From contig NZ_SRKZ01000004.1 of the NCBI RefSeq assembly GCF_004745865.1, positions 62,001 through 126,000 of the forward strand: a stretch of DNA of 64,000 bases, written 5' to 3'. The notes beneath the pieces are model-generated. The model did no database searches. It saw only the letters and a list, made by a program, of their open reading frames with translations, and had not been told where the DNA came from. The position numbers and the translations under genes were made by a program. Shown here piece by piece: positions 17,468 to 25,430 of this stretch. How positions within the stretch are numbered: the stretch's first letter is position 1; each line of letters opens with the position of its first letter. The stretch is from Hymenobacter wooponensis (GTDB lineage Bacteria > Bacteroidota > Bacteroidia > Cytophagales > Hymenobacteraceae).

Positions 17468-18028
17468 ATGAAGAATTTTTTTTTCGTTTCTGTCCTACTC
17501 TTGGGCACTTTAGCGGCTTCGGCTCAGTATATGCCCGGCAAGCCTCGCAAGAAATATACTTTCCCTAAGAAGGATGAGGAAAGCCCCTACGTGCTCAACG
17601 TCACCAAAAACACCGACGAGGATGCCGAGGTGGAAGCCTGCGTTACGCGGGTGGCCTACCGCCCCTATTCGGAGCTGCTCACGGAAATTAACGAGCTCAA
17701 GCGCATGAACAACTGGGCCGACACTACCTACCAGCGTCGTTTCCAGCAGCTACCCGCCGGCGGGCAGCTCACTGTGACCATGTACCGCCGTGGTGCTCAG
17801 AACGCAGATCCTGCTTACCTCAGCTTGGTAGCCAAAACCAAAGAAGGCAAGGAAGTGCTGAACCTGCAGGAGTTGCCCGGCGGCCAGGGCCGCTTCTGGA
17901 ACCGCGACCTGTACATGAGCAAGCGCGCCATTCCGTTTACCAAAACTGATACCCCTCAGGATGTTTTCCTGACCATCAACGACGCTAAAACGAAGCAAAA
18001 CTTCGAATACATCATCAAGGCTGAATAG
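17468..18028 (+). CDS. Exported protein of unknown function
   Basis: 186-aa protein starting MKNFFFVSVLLLGTLAASAQ, a clear Sec signal peptide with AXA-type cleavage after ASA. The in-frame start at 17393 would add 25 residues in front of the signal peptide and overlap the promoter, so ATG 17468 is preferred. The mature part starts very basic (PGKPRKKYTFPKK) and then becomes mixed alpha/beta, with the segment NNWADTTYQRRFQQLP. No family is recognised. It is followed by a strong terminator, so it is monocistronic. Periplasmic or outer-membrane location is inferred. Confidence 0.8.
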   Translation: MKNFFFVSVLLLGTLAASAQYMPGKPRKKYTFPKKDEESPYVLNVTKNTDEDAEVEACVTRVAYRPYSELLTEINELKRMNNWADTTYQRRFQQLPAGGQLTVTMYRRGAQNADPAYLSLVAKTKEGKEVLNLQELPGGQGRFWNRDLYMSKRAIPFTKTDTPQDVFLTINDAKTKQNFEYIIKAE

Positions 18029-18052
18029 CTTGCTGCGTGGTTACCCAAATAC

Positions 18053-18085
18053 AAAGAGCCGGCTGCTTAGCGCAGCCGGCTCTTT
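18053..18085. terminator. Bidirectional terminator
   Basis: AAAGAGCCGGCTGC pairs perfectly with GCAGCCGGCTCTTT and is followed by a T run. It lies between the exported protein gene and the convergent Nudix gene, and can serve both. Confidence 0.88.
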
Positions 18086-18136
18086 TTTTATAGCACTACT
18101 GGCCTAAAGCCACCAAAAAGCAAGACAGACGTTTGG

Positions 18137-18652
18137 CTACTTTTTCCGCAGCTGGGCCCATTGCGCAGCTATCAGCGTTTTGCCATCTTCAAAAGAGGCA
18201 TTCCATAGCTCCTCCGGACGATAATAAACAGCCTCGATCTTTTCGTTTTCTTCGGCTAGGCCACCTCCTTCGCCGCTTTGGTGGCTGACTTCGGCATAAA
18301 ACAAGGTGATTACCTCGGCGCTGGTGCCGGGCGAGGGCAGCATGGGAACAATTTTTTCCAGGTAGTCGACGTCGTAGCCTAGCTCCTCCTGAATTTCACG
18401 CCGCACGGCTTCTTCCGGTTCTTCACCGTCATCAATCATGCCGGCGGCTATCTCCACTAGTTCCTTTTCGGGGCCAACGCGGTACTGGCGCGTCAAAATG
18501 TACTGCTGAGTTTGCGTGTTGTACACCAGGGCAGCCACGGCAGTACCAGGCTCAAATCGCTCCCGCTTAAGCACAGTGTCTTCATCCTGCACTTGCAATT
18601 GGCTGAGTTTATAGTGGCCATCGTAGGCCAGTTTTCGGTCGATGATGCGCAT
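18137..18652 (-). CDS. Nudix hydrolase (ADP-ribose pyrophosphatase type)
   Basis: 171-aa Nudix protein. The Nudix box runs from G91 of GMIDDG to REIQEELGY (about 91-113) and fits Gx5Ex7REUxEExGU with all catalytic glutamates. Upstream segments GTAVAALVYN and ILTRQYRVGPEKELVEIAAG are typical of the ADP-ribose/GDP-mannose pyrophosphatase (NudF/NudK) subgroup. It would hydrolyse a nucleoside-diphosphate sugar to NMP and sugar phosphate in the cytoplasm. It is a single gene facing the exported protein gene across a shared terminator. Confidence 0.9.
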   Translation of the reverse strand: MRIIDRKLAYDGHYKLSQLQVQDEDTVLKRERFEPGTAVAALVYNTQTQQYILTRQYRVGPEKELVEIAAGMIDDGEEPEEAVRREIQEELGYDVDYLEKIVPMLPSPGTSAEVITLFYAEVSHQSGEGGGLAEENEKIEAVYYRPEELWNASFEDGKTLIAAQWAQLRKK

Positions 18653-18966
18653 AGCAAGCGTTGAGATTAAAGTTATTCGGAAAGAAAGTAAACGGATTTT
18701 ACTGGCCTAGGTGTTCTGATGATTATTAGAACTGCGAGGTTAGCCAGTAATTTATTCTCCCCCACTGTTCGCTTTTATTGAACAAACACCTCATTACCAA
18801 TAAACTACCCTCTAACAATAGCTTTACTATTACACCCTCCTATTGAGGCAGCAGCTTCTCTTTAGCGGGTTTTCCGACAGTCGACGCAAAAAAGTCGACC
18901 TTTGCCGGCGCAATTCTTGTTTTGCCATATCTACTGCCCGTTTGGCAGCTGCTTTTCTTCTCTTTG

Positions 18967-20385
18967 ATGTCGTTCGACGAACTAAACCTTATTGATCCTA
19001 TCCTGCGCGCCTTGCACGAGGAAGGATACACCAACCCCACACCTATTCAGGAGCAAGCTATTCCGCACGTGCTAGACGGCCGCGACCTGCTTGGGGTGGC
19101 CCAGACTGGCACCGGCAAAACCGCTGCTTTCACTGTTCCAATTCTCCAGATTCTGCATCAAACGGCTCAGGTAGAGCGCCACGCTCCTGGCCGTACCCGC
19201 TGCCTTATCCTTACTCCTACCCGTGAGCTGGCCATCCAGATCGGGGAAAGCTTTGCCTCGTACGGCCGGCACCTGAAGCTACGCCACACGGTTATTTTCG
19301 GCGGCGTAGGCCAGGCACCCCAGGTAAATGCGCTTAAGCGCGGCGTAGAAATTATCATTGCCACGCCTGGTCGCCTGCTCGACCTCATGAATCAGGGCTT
19401 CATCGATCTGCGCCACCTCGAAGTGTTTGTGCTCGACGAAGCCGACCGAATGCTCGACATGGGCTTCATTCATGATATCAAGCGCCTGCTACCTAAGCTG
19501 CCGGCCTCGCGTCAAACTCTGTTTTTCTCGGCTACCATGCCGGGCCAGATTCAGGACCTGGCCGACACCATCCTGAAGCCCAACCCGGTGAAGGTGGCCG
19601 TTACGCCCGTGTCTAGCACCGCCGAGAAAGTGACGCAGGCCGTGTACATGGTGGAAAAGGAAAACAAGCCTGCGCTGCTGGAGCACGTCTTATCGGATAA
19701 AAACATTCGCCGCGTACTCGTATTCACCCGCACCAAGCACGGCGCCGATAAAGTGGTGAAGACGCTGGCAAAGGCTAACATTCCTTCCGAAGCCATCCAC
19801 GGCAACAAGTCGCAGAACCACCGCCAGCGGGCCCTGCACAACTTTAAGGCAGGCGACACGCGCGTGCTAGTAGCCACCGACATTGCCGCCCGGGGTATTG
19901 ATGTGGAGGAACTGACGCACGTCATCAACTACGAAATTCCAAATGAGCCCGAAACCTACGTGCACCGCATCGGCCGTACGGGTCGCGCCGGCGCCGATGG
20001 TATTGCTCTCTCCTTCTGCGAAGACGACGAGCGCGCCTACCTACAAGATATTCAGAAGCTGATCCGCCGGCAGATTCCGGTGGTAAACCAGCACCCCTTC
20101 GTATCTGATGCAGTTGCACCTGTGCCGCTTTCTGGGGGGCCGGTTATCAAGCGGCCGAAGGGCCCAGCTGGCCGGCCACCCCGCCCAGGCCGGGAGGGTC
20201 GCCCACAAGGGCAGCAGCAAGGCCGTAGCGGCGAGCGGCCCGCGGGCCACGGGCAGCGCTCTGGTGGAGGCTCTTCCCGCCCGGCGGGTGCCAGTGGTGG
20301 CGGCCGCCCCGCTACGGCTAGTAGTGGTCAGGGCGGGGGCCAGCGTCGCCGGTCGCGTGGCGGCAATGGCGGCGGTAACCGCTAG
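18967..20385 (+). CDS. DEAD-box RNA helicase, RhlE type
   Basis: 472-aa ATP-dependent RNA helicase. The core holds the Q motif ([11 protein letters not shown]), Walker A AQTGTGKT at 45-52, PTRELA, TPGR, DEAD ([13 protein letters not shown]), SAT, and the helicase C motifs ARGID and HRIGRTGR. From about residue 390 the tail is low-complexity, rich in Gly, Arg, Pro and Gln ([13 protein letters not shown] at the end), an RGG-like RNA-binding extension. ATG 18967 is chosen over the upstream in-frame start because the family begins with SFDEL. It probably remodels ribosome or mRNA structure. A second helicase with a Gly/Arg tail lies at 47.1 kb. Confidence 0.92.
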   Translation: MSFDELNLIDPILRALHEEGYTNPTPIQEQAIPHVLDGRDLLGVAQTGTGKTAAFTVPILQILHQTAQVERHAPGRTRCLILTPTRELAIQIGESFASYGRHLKLRHTVIFGGVGQAPQVNALKRGVEIIIATPGRLLDLMNQGFIDLRHLEVFVLDEADRMLDMGFIHDIKRLLPKLPASRQTLFFSATMPGQIQDLADTILKPNPVKVAVTPVSSTAEKVTQAVYMVEKENKPALLEHVLSDKNIRRVLVFTRTKHGADKVVKTLAKANIPSEAIHGNKSQNHRQRALHNFKAGDTRVLVATDIAARGIDVEELTHVINYEIPNEPETYVHRIGRTGRAGADGIALSFCEDDERAYLQDIQKLIRRQIPVVNQHPFVSDAVAPVPLSGGPVIKRPKGPAGRPPRPGREGRPQGQQQGRSGERPAGHGQRSGGGSSRPAGASGGGRPATASSGQGGGQRRRSRGGNGGGNR

Positions 20386-20601
20386 ACCCCACTGAGGAGC
20401 TGTTAGGCCACCTATTACTATACTCTTATCGCCCCATCTGCCAGGCTTAGCCACGGCGGGTGGGGCGAGTTGTTTTGGGACAGTTCCGGCGGTTGCGCAG
20501 CTCTTAGTTGGGAAACTTGAAACAAAAGCCCCAGCATTTTCCTTATCAACGGGTAGCGCTCTGCTTCACCTTATTTACCTCTGCTTCAACAACGTTCTGA
20601 T

Positions 20602-21087
20602 ATGGCTCAAAGCACCCTTTCCGTCATTCAGGCGCTGCGCGATACTGCTCAGCGCTTAGTTGCGCAGGCTCCATACCAGTGGGGCCACATGGGCAGCTGC
20701 AACTGTGGCCACTTGGCCCAAACTATTACCAAGCTCACTAAAGGCGAGATTCACGCCCGCGCCATGCAGCGCTACGGCGATTGGGAGCGTCAGATAAACG
20801 ACTATTGCCCTACTAGTGGCCTACCCATTGATGACACCATTGATGAGATGCTGGCCCTGGGGTTTACCCGCCAAGACTTGGCTCATCTGGAACGCCTCGC
20901 CGACCCAACTATTCTGGCGGCCATCCCCTTCGAGCGGCGTAACGCCATGCGCCACAACCAGCGCGACGATGTGGTGCTGTATCTGCGCACCTGGGCCGAC
21001 CTACTGGAAAGTCAGTTGCTGGCTACTATTCAACTCTCTGACCTAACCACTGCTACTACCCCGCTCTTACCAGCGGCAGTTCACTAG
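20602..21087 (+). CDS. Conserved-looking cytoplasmic protein of unknown function
   Basis: 161-aa soluble protein without signal peptide or membrane segment. It contains a Cys/His-rich stretch, WGHMGSCNCGHLAQ (about 27-40), and a later Cys in INDYCPTSG, which together could bind a metal. The middle is mostly helical, with IDDTIDEMLALGFTRQDLAHLE. Its last ~20 residues are Thr/Leu/Pro-rich. I do not recognise a named family. It stands alone between the RhlE-type gene and a terminator, and its codon use matches its neighbours. Confidence 0.75.
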   Translation: MAQSTLSVIQALRDTAQRLVAQAPYQWGHMGSCNCGHLAQTITKLTKGEIHARAMQRYGDWERQINDYCPTSGLPIDDTIDEMLALGFTRQDLAHLERLADPTILAAIPFERRNAMRHNQRDDVVLYLRTWADLLESQLLATIQLSDLTTATTPLLPAAVH

Positions 21088-21120
21088 CACCAGCGGTTTC
21101 CTTATTCCTCACCCGGAGCC

Positions 21121-21157
21121 AAAAAGCCCCGCTACTCTTGCAGTAGCGGGGCTTTTT
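21121..21157. terminator. Bidirectional terminator
   Basis: AAAAAGCCCCGCTAC pairs with GTAGCGGGGCTTTTT around a short loop. It lies between convergent genes (20602-21087 plus, 21230-21400 minus) and is T-rich on both strands. Confidence 0.88.
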
Positions 21158-21229
21158 GTTGTTCTATCCAGTTGCCCTACAGCCTAAGTGGCTAACGGAG
21201 CAGCTGCCGGTGGCCTGGGCCACTAATAC

Positions 21230-21400
21230 TTAGTAGTTGACGTCGCTACGCTGAGCCTGACGGTATCCTTCGGGGCGGTGGCTACGCTTGTAGGCGGCAT
21301 CGGCGTTAGGATCTTTCTCCGCGTCGGGAGCTTGCGAGCAGGACGACAGGAACAACGAGGCGCCAGCGGCGAACAGGACAAAGAGACGGAAATTTTTCAT
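21230..21400 (-). CDS. Small lipoprotein, 56 aa
   Basis: ATG at 21400 and TAA at 21230-21232. It begins MKNFRLFVLFAAGASLFLSS followed by the lipobox cysteine (C21, in LSSCS). The mature 36 residues are polar, with AEKDPNADAAYKRSHRPEGY, and contain no recognised domain. An exact TACCTTTG box ends 4 nt before the ATG, predicting a leaderless mRNA, and a bidirectional terminator lies 73 bp past the stop. Signal peptide, promoter and terminator together make this a convincing gene despite its size. Function unknown. Confidence 0.8.
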   Translation of the reverse strand: MKNFRLFVLFAAGASLFLSSCSQAPDAEKDPNADAAYKRSHRPEGYRQAQRSDVNY

Positions 21401-21404
21401 GGCC

Positions 21405-21412
21405 CAAAGGTA
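21405..21412 (-). promoter_or_regulatory. -7 box (TACCTTTG) abutting the start codon
   Basis: The minus strand reads TACCTTTG, GGCC, ATG. With transcription starting about 4-7 nt after the box, the mRNA would begin at or next to the ATG. Confidence 0.55.
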
Positions 21413-22203
21413 AGCACCGTCCCTAAAACGGCCAAGTCCTCTGTACGCAACTATTCGTGCCAGCGTAAGTCACTCCCATTAATATATCGTTTACACATGT
21501 AACACGTATCAAATATAGAGCTCGTCCTGTTACTCGGACTTGAACTAAGCACGACCAATTTTAGCACAACAAACAATTCTGCATAAGTAAATCAGGCTTG
21601 GAACACCGCTATCTCTGCCACTGTGCTTCCTCAGCTTCCAGACAGATGCTAACCTAAGCGCATCGTGCCGTTGCTTTCTCGTTTGCCGGCATTATCGGCA
21701 TAGATTATTCGGAATGGCACTAATATATCAAAACACTAATATGCTTTTTCCAACATTACCACCAAGTCAAAATAATTAGCATAACCATAGGTGATTTAGC
21801 TCGAAATATCTTCCGTTTACAAATTGCATATAACGCTGTACAAGCTTAGACCTTATAACTATTTTTTAGTTAAAACCTTTGCTTAAATACAAGCACAATA
21901 CTTTCTGAAATACAACAACTTATAAGAATGAAAAACTATGTCACCCTCAAAGGATTAGCAGTTCAGCTTGTTGACTTTAGCTAATAACTAGCCGTGTGAT
22001 TTTTAGGACATTTCTATCGTTAATTAGGACGTAGTAAACGCCTGTTACAGATGCATTATCAACATACTGACAAATTGAACAAAGCCGAAATGATGGTTCT
22101 TCGCGCCTGTACAAGCATCTCTCATTAGCAGCATTTACGCAGCTAGTTGTGCCTGATAACTGGCTAGGATACAGTACACCAGATGCATTTGAAATGCGCT
22201 GGA
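21413..22203. other. AT-rich gene-poor stretch
   Basis: About 790 bp visibly richer in A/T than its surroundings, with no ORF that has a signal peptide, domain or plausible start context. It holds tiny ORFs only (for example 18 codons from 21928 and 25 codons from 22058). TTACACATGTAA at 21491-21502 resembles the palindromes upstream of the neighbouring XRE gene. It may be degraded foreign DNA or a regulatory spacer. Confidence 0.5.
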
Positions 22204-22851
22204 CTAAGCGGTCGGAGCCTCAGGCTGATAATCCGTGAATGTGCCGTCGCTGTAGAAGATAACAATGCGGCGTATTGCTTTCCCTGGCTCGGCAAAAGCT
22301 TGGAAAGCTGAGGGTACTGAGGTCTGAGGCGAAGCTGCTCCTAGAGCCTTAGGTGGCTCGGCAACGGGCGCTGGCGTTGGATTAGGCGCTACTGTTGGTT
22401 TATTGTTGTTTGTCGGCGGTAGCGTTGCCTCCTCCGCTGCCAGTTCATTACTAATAAGCGTAGGCTGATCATCTGTAATGGTCGCTACCACTTGCACAGG
22501 CCTAGAAGCGGCTATAGGAGCCGGCGTAGACTGAGAGGTAGCAGAAGGCGGTTTGCTAGTAACACGCTCTGCAGCGGGCTTCTCAGTGGCCTTGTTAGGC
22601 CGTGAGCTAGTTACCTCAGCCGTAGACTGCGATGAAACGGCTGTCGCTTCCATTGGGCCGGTCCCGAACATCAACCAAGGCAAGGATATATCCGGATAGG
22701 CCGCACTAATCTTCTGGACTACTTCTAGGCTGGGCTTATTACGCCCACTCAGGATATGGCTAACAATAGGCCGCGCCGTCCCAATTGCATCTGCAAATTG
22801 GGTAGGAGTTAACTGATACCGACTCAGTATTTCTCGAATGCGCTCGACCAT
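22204..22851 (-). CDS. XRE-family transcriptional regulator with disordered tail
   Basis: 215-aa DNA-binding protein. Residues 1-65 are a Cro/C1-type helix-turn-helix (LTPTQFADAIGTARPIVSHI, then LSGRNKPSLEVVQKI), followed by the ISLPWLMFGTGPM motif common after such HTH domains in Bacteroidota. Residues about 70-185 are Ser/Thr/Pro/Ala-rich and probably disordered. The last ~30 residues return to a structured pattern (KAIRRIVIFYSDGTFTDYQP), perhaps a short interaction or sensing motif. It sits alone in an AT-rich island, with TACATATGTA-type palindromes upstream as candidate operators. Its targets are unknown; autoregulation is a guess. Confidence 0.85.
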   Translation of the reverse strand: MVERIREILSRYQLTPTQFADAIGTARPIVSHILSGRNKPSLEVVQKISAAYPDISLPWLMFGTGPMEATAVSSQSTAEVTSSRPNKATEKPAAERVTSKPPSATSQSTPAPIAASRPVQVVATITDDQPTLISNELAAEEATLPPTNNNKPTVAPNPTPAPVAEPPKALGAASPQTSVPSAFQAFAEPGKAIRRIVIFYSDGTFTDYQPEAPTA

Positions 22852-22874
22852 GAAGGGTTAATGTTACCTGGTTA

Positions 22875-22882
22875 CAAATCTA
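22875..22882 (-). promoter_or_regulatory. Candidate -7 box (TAGATTTG) of the XRE gene
   Basis: The minus strand reads TAGATTTG, a TAnnTTTG match, ending 23 nt before the ATG at 22851. Confidence 0.45.
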
Positions 22883-22922
22883 GCAATATATAGTTCGGAT
22901 TCCCAGACCGCTTTGATCGATA

Positions 22923-22932
22923 TACATATGTA
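22923..22932. promoter_or_regulatory. Palindrome TACATATGTA, possible operator
   Basis: Perfect 10-bp palindrome about 70 bp upstream of the XRE start. The same sequence recurs at 23003-23012 inside a longer palindrome, which suggests a binding site rather than chance. Confidence 0.45.
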
Positions 22933-22991
22933 ACTAACGGCTAGAAACTGCTATCCGCGCGATACATAGTTAAACACCTCTCCTGCTTGTT

Positions 22992-23013
22992 TACAATTGT
23001 ATTACATATGTAA
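22992..23013. promoter_or_regulatory. Twin palindromes TACAATTGTA and TTACATATGTAA
   Basis: Two perfect palindromes, at 22992-23001 and 23002-23013, lie directly side by side. Their centres are 11 bp apart, about one helical turn, as expected for cooperative binding of two dimers. About 140-160 bp upstream of the XRE start. Confidence 0.5.
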
Positions 23014-23219
23014 ACTACAGTGGCCTCAAACAGCTCCCTCTTTAGCTAAGCAAATTCTCCTTGCAAAATCAGAGCAATTGCCAGGTTTGGTACTTACTCC
23101 ATGAAGGTATTCAGTCGCAACTTTGAAAAGTTGCCATTACCTATCTCAACAGATACTTCACTTACATTCGAAAGGCATTCTCTTAGCTACTTAGGTCATG
23201 GCTAGAAGCTCAAAGCATA

Positions 23220-23257
23220 AGCCCCAGCCTACTGCCATGAGGCAGTAGGCTGGGGCT
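23220..23257 (-). terminator. Hairpin terminator of the L,D-transpeptidase gene
   Basis: AGCCCCAGCCTACTGCC pairs perfectly (17 bp) with GGCAGTAGGCTGGGGCT around an ATGA loop, 25 bp past the stop. There is no long T run. Confidence 0.75.
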
Positions 23258-23281
23258 CGAATTTAGTTGCTCTAAAGAGGC

Positions 23282-25054
23282 CTAGTTGAAGTACTCCTTG
23301 GCCAGAGCCTTATCGTGGCCGTAGATGTCGTCACGGAAGTTAACCTTACCATTCTCGTCCACCCAGGCGGTGAAGTACACTAGGTATACTGGCAGCTTCT
23401 CAGGGAGCGTAATGTACTTCTCCCGGCGGCCAGCAATGGTATCGAGGATAGCCGTACGGTCCCATCCTGGCTTATCGCGCAGCAGGTATTCAGCCAGCTT
23501 AATGGGCTCTGCTACCCGCACGCAACCATGGCTGAACCCACGCTTGTTTTGGCTGAACAGTTCATCGTGCGGAGTGTCGTGGAGGTAGATATCGTTTGAG
23601 TTTGGGAAAATGAACTTCACGTCACCGAGGTCGTTCTTAGGACCCGGCCGACGACGCAAGGTGTACTTCCAGGTCTTGTCCGTCACGTTCGCCCAGTCTA
23701 CGCTATTGGGGTCAATTGGGGTAGCTTTAGCACCCCACCCTTTCACTACTTCCATGTCGAGTCGGTCGAGGGTACCTTGAGCATCCGCTACCAGTTTCGG
23801 GCGCAGTTCTTTGTCAATAATGCTGAAGGGAACGTTCCAGTAAGGAGCCAGTACCACGAACTCCATCTTGTCGCTAAAGACGGGAGTTGCGTTCAAGGTC
23901 TTGCCTACAATCACGCGCATGTTGAAGGCTTCCTTCCCATCCTCTATTACGTGCAGGGTGTAATCAGGAATGTTTACAAGCAGGTAGCTTGGCTCAAACT
24001 TCTTCGGAATCCAGCGCCACCGTTCCATGTTTAGCACAATCTGATCGATGCGCTGGGAGATAGGAATGTTTAATAAACGCAGCGTTTCGCCGCTCACAAT
24101 GCCGTCCGGCTTCAGCCCGTTTTGCTGCTGAAATTCTTTTACAGCCGCGACCAGTTCAGCATCATATTGCTGCGAAGCAGTGGGGGCAGCTGCTGGTTGA
24201 GAAGCATCACCAGTCTTATTAGACACGTTTTGCACAGGGGTTGCAGCTGGCTGCGGCGCGGCTGCATCTGCGCCCAACAAGCGTGTGCGCAAAGCTGCAA
24301 CGGCCGGTGAGGTAGCTCCTGGCTTGAGTTTCGTACTCGCCGGAATGGTAGGCCACCCCCCGTTACGCTGGATGTTCCGGAAGTCAGCCAAGGCCTTTTT
24401 CAGGCGGTCATACTCGGGGTGCAGAGGCTCAAACTCATAATAAGGATACGTGCTTTCCCGCTCCTTCAAAATGGTCATAAGGGCCTTGTGCAGCTTGATC
24501 TTATTGCGCTTGACTTGCCAATCAATGCTCTTGACCTGACGCGGATCCACAGTACCCCGATAAAAGTCGGAAGCCCAGTTGAAATAGGTACCTGATAGGG
24601 CCACATCAATCTCCTTCTCTAGAGCATTTCGCTTAGTAGAGTCGGTTTGCGCTTCCTTTAGCGCTGCAAAAAGCTTCGGAAAGTCCTTGGTTTGGTACTC
24701 TTTAGGGTCTAACCCTTCATCGGCAGCCTTATTAATGACGCCGAGCATGGTCTGAGCCTGGGGCACGATTTCATGGTTGCGAAACCAGCCTAATCGGAAG
24801 CCTCGCTCCTTATAAAATTTCTTTGCCCAGTCAATTTGGTCCTTAAACTTGGGCTCAGCACTCATGTACTTTACAATGTACACGCTATCGAGCTTGGGCT
24901 GAGCACCACCCGCCTTTGTAAGGCCAGTAGGTAGGGCGTCCTTTATCTGCTCCTTCTGCTCTTGGCTGCACGACGCCGTAGACGTGAGCAGCAACAGGCC
25001 GAGCAGCCAGCAGCAAAGGCTATTGAAAAAAGAAAACTTATGTGTGTCGTTCAT
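23282..25054 (-). CDS. L,D-transpeptidase (YcbB-like) lipoprotein
   Basis: 590-aa peptidoglycan cross-linking enzyme. ATG 25054 gives a signal peptide with lipobox TASC; the longer in-frame ORF adds 23 residues of no value. The order is: an N-terminal scaffold domain (about 40-240), a Pro/Ala/Gln linker, a peptidoglycan-binding domain (about 285-325, with AVKEFQQQNGLKPDGIVS), and a YkuD catalytic domain (about 345-545). The active site is SHGCVRV, with Cys near 511 and His near 509. It would form 3-3 cross-links or attach proteins to the wall in the periplasm. Its length and domain order fit the YcbB/LdtD type. It stands alone, with its own terminator and a long upstream spacer. Confidence 0.92.
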   Translation of the reverse strand: MNDTHKFSFFNSLCCWLLGLLLLTSTASCSQEQKEQIKDALPTGLTKAGGAQPKLDSVYIVKYMSAEPKFKDQIDWAKKFYKERGFRLGWFRNHEIVPQAQTMLGVINKAADEGLDPKEYQTKDFPKLFAALKEAQTDSTKRNALEKEIDVALSGTYFNWASDFYRGTVDPRQVKSIDWQVKRNKIKLHKALMTILKERESTYPYYEFEPLHPEYDRLKKALADFRNIQRNGGWPTIPASTKLKPGATSPAVAALRTRLLGADAAAPQPAATPVQNVSNKTGDASQPAAAPTASQQYDAELVAAVKEFQQQNGLKPDGIVSGETLRLLNIPISQRIDQIVLNMERWRWIPKKFEPSYLLVNIPDYTLHVIEDGKEAFNMRVIVGKTLNATPVFSDKMEFVVLAPYWNVPFSIIDKELRPKLVADAQGTLDRLDMEVVKGWGAKATPIDPNSVDWANVTDKTWKYTLRRRPGPKNDLGDVKFIFPNSNDIYLHDTPHDELFSQNKRGFSHGCVRVAEPIKLAEYLLRDKPGWDRTAILDTIAGRREKYITLPEKLPVYLVYFTAWVDENGKVNFRDDIYGHDKALAKEYFN

Positions 25055-25430
25055 GCGGGGGGAGAGAAGAAAATAAAACATCGACGAGGATAGGTAAGTG
25101 CAGTCATGCAAAAAGCTGACCACCTTGTTATCCGCATCTGTGGCGTTTTACTGGTTTCCGTGGCGTTGAGTTGTCACGTAACCGGTTCTTCTCTACTGCT
25201 GCAAGTTACTATATTTCGGCTTACGCTCTCTTCTCTAAACCTACTTAGAGGCTCAATCCTAGGCCACTCCTGCTAAGCTAGGTATAATACTAATTGCCGA
25301 CCTTCCTACCTGAGGTCCGTATAGCGAGTGCACGTCCGGCCCACTGTAGTCAGCGCTAGGCCGGAGCCCCACCTTTACCCCACTTTCACTTTCCCCTTTT
25401 AACTAGGTTACTAGTTTTACGGCTCTGTTT
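25055..25430. other. Divergent intergenic region
   Basis: Spacer between the divergent transpeptidase and aminopeptidase genes, which should hold both promoters, although no clean TAnnTTTG is seen. A 56-codon plus-strand ORF (25106-25276) has a hydrophobic start and a Cys at residue 23, but a weak lipobox and a low-complexity end. It is not called as a gene. Confidence 0.45.

Larger units (their letters stand above)
22883..23219. other. AT-rich region upstream of the XRE gene
   Basis: About 340 bp with no convincing gene. It carries the palindromes described separately. A 34-codon plus-strand ORF at 23101-23205 has no signal or domain and is not called. It may contain a promoter for an unseen RNA. 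Confidence 0.45.

Noticed and set aside
23101..23205. 34-codon plus-strand ORF behind the twin palindromes
   Set aside because: No signal peptide, domain or promoter box; length is within chance for AT-rich DNA.
25106..25276. 56-codon plus-strand ORF with hydrophobic start
   Set aside because: The lipobox is poor, the tail is Leu/Ser low complexity, and the frame ends in a CTAGGCCA copy; probably chance.
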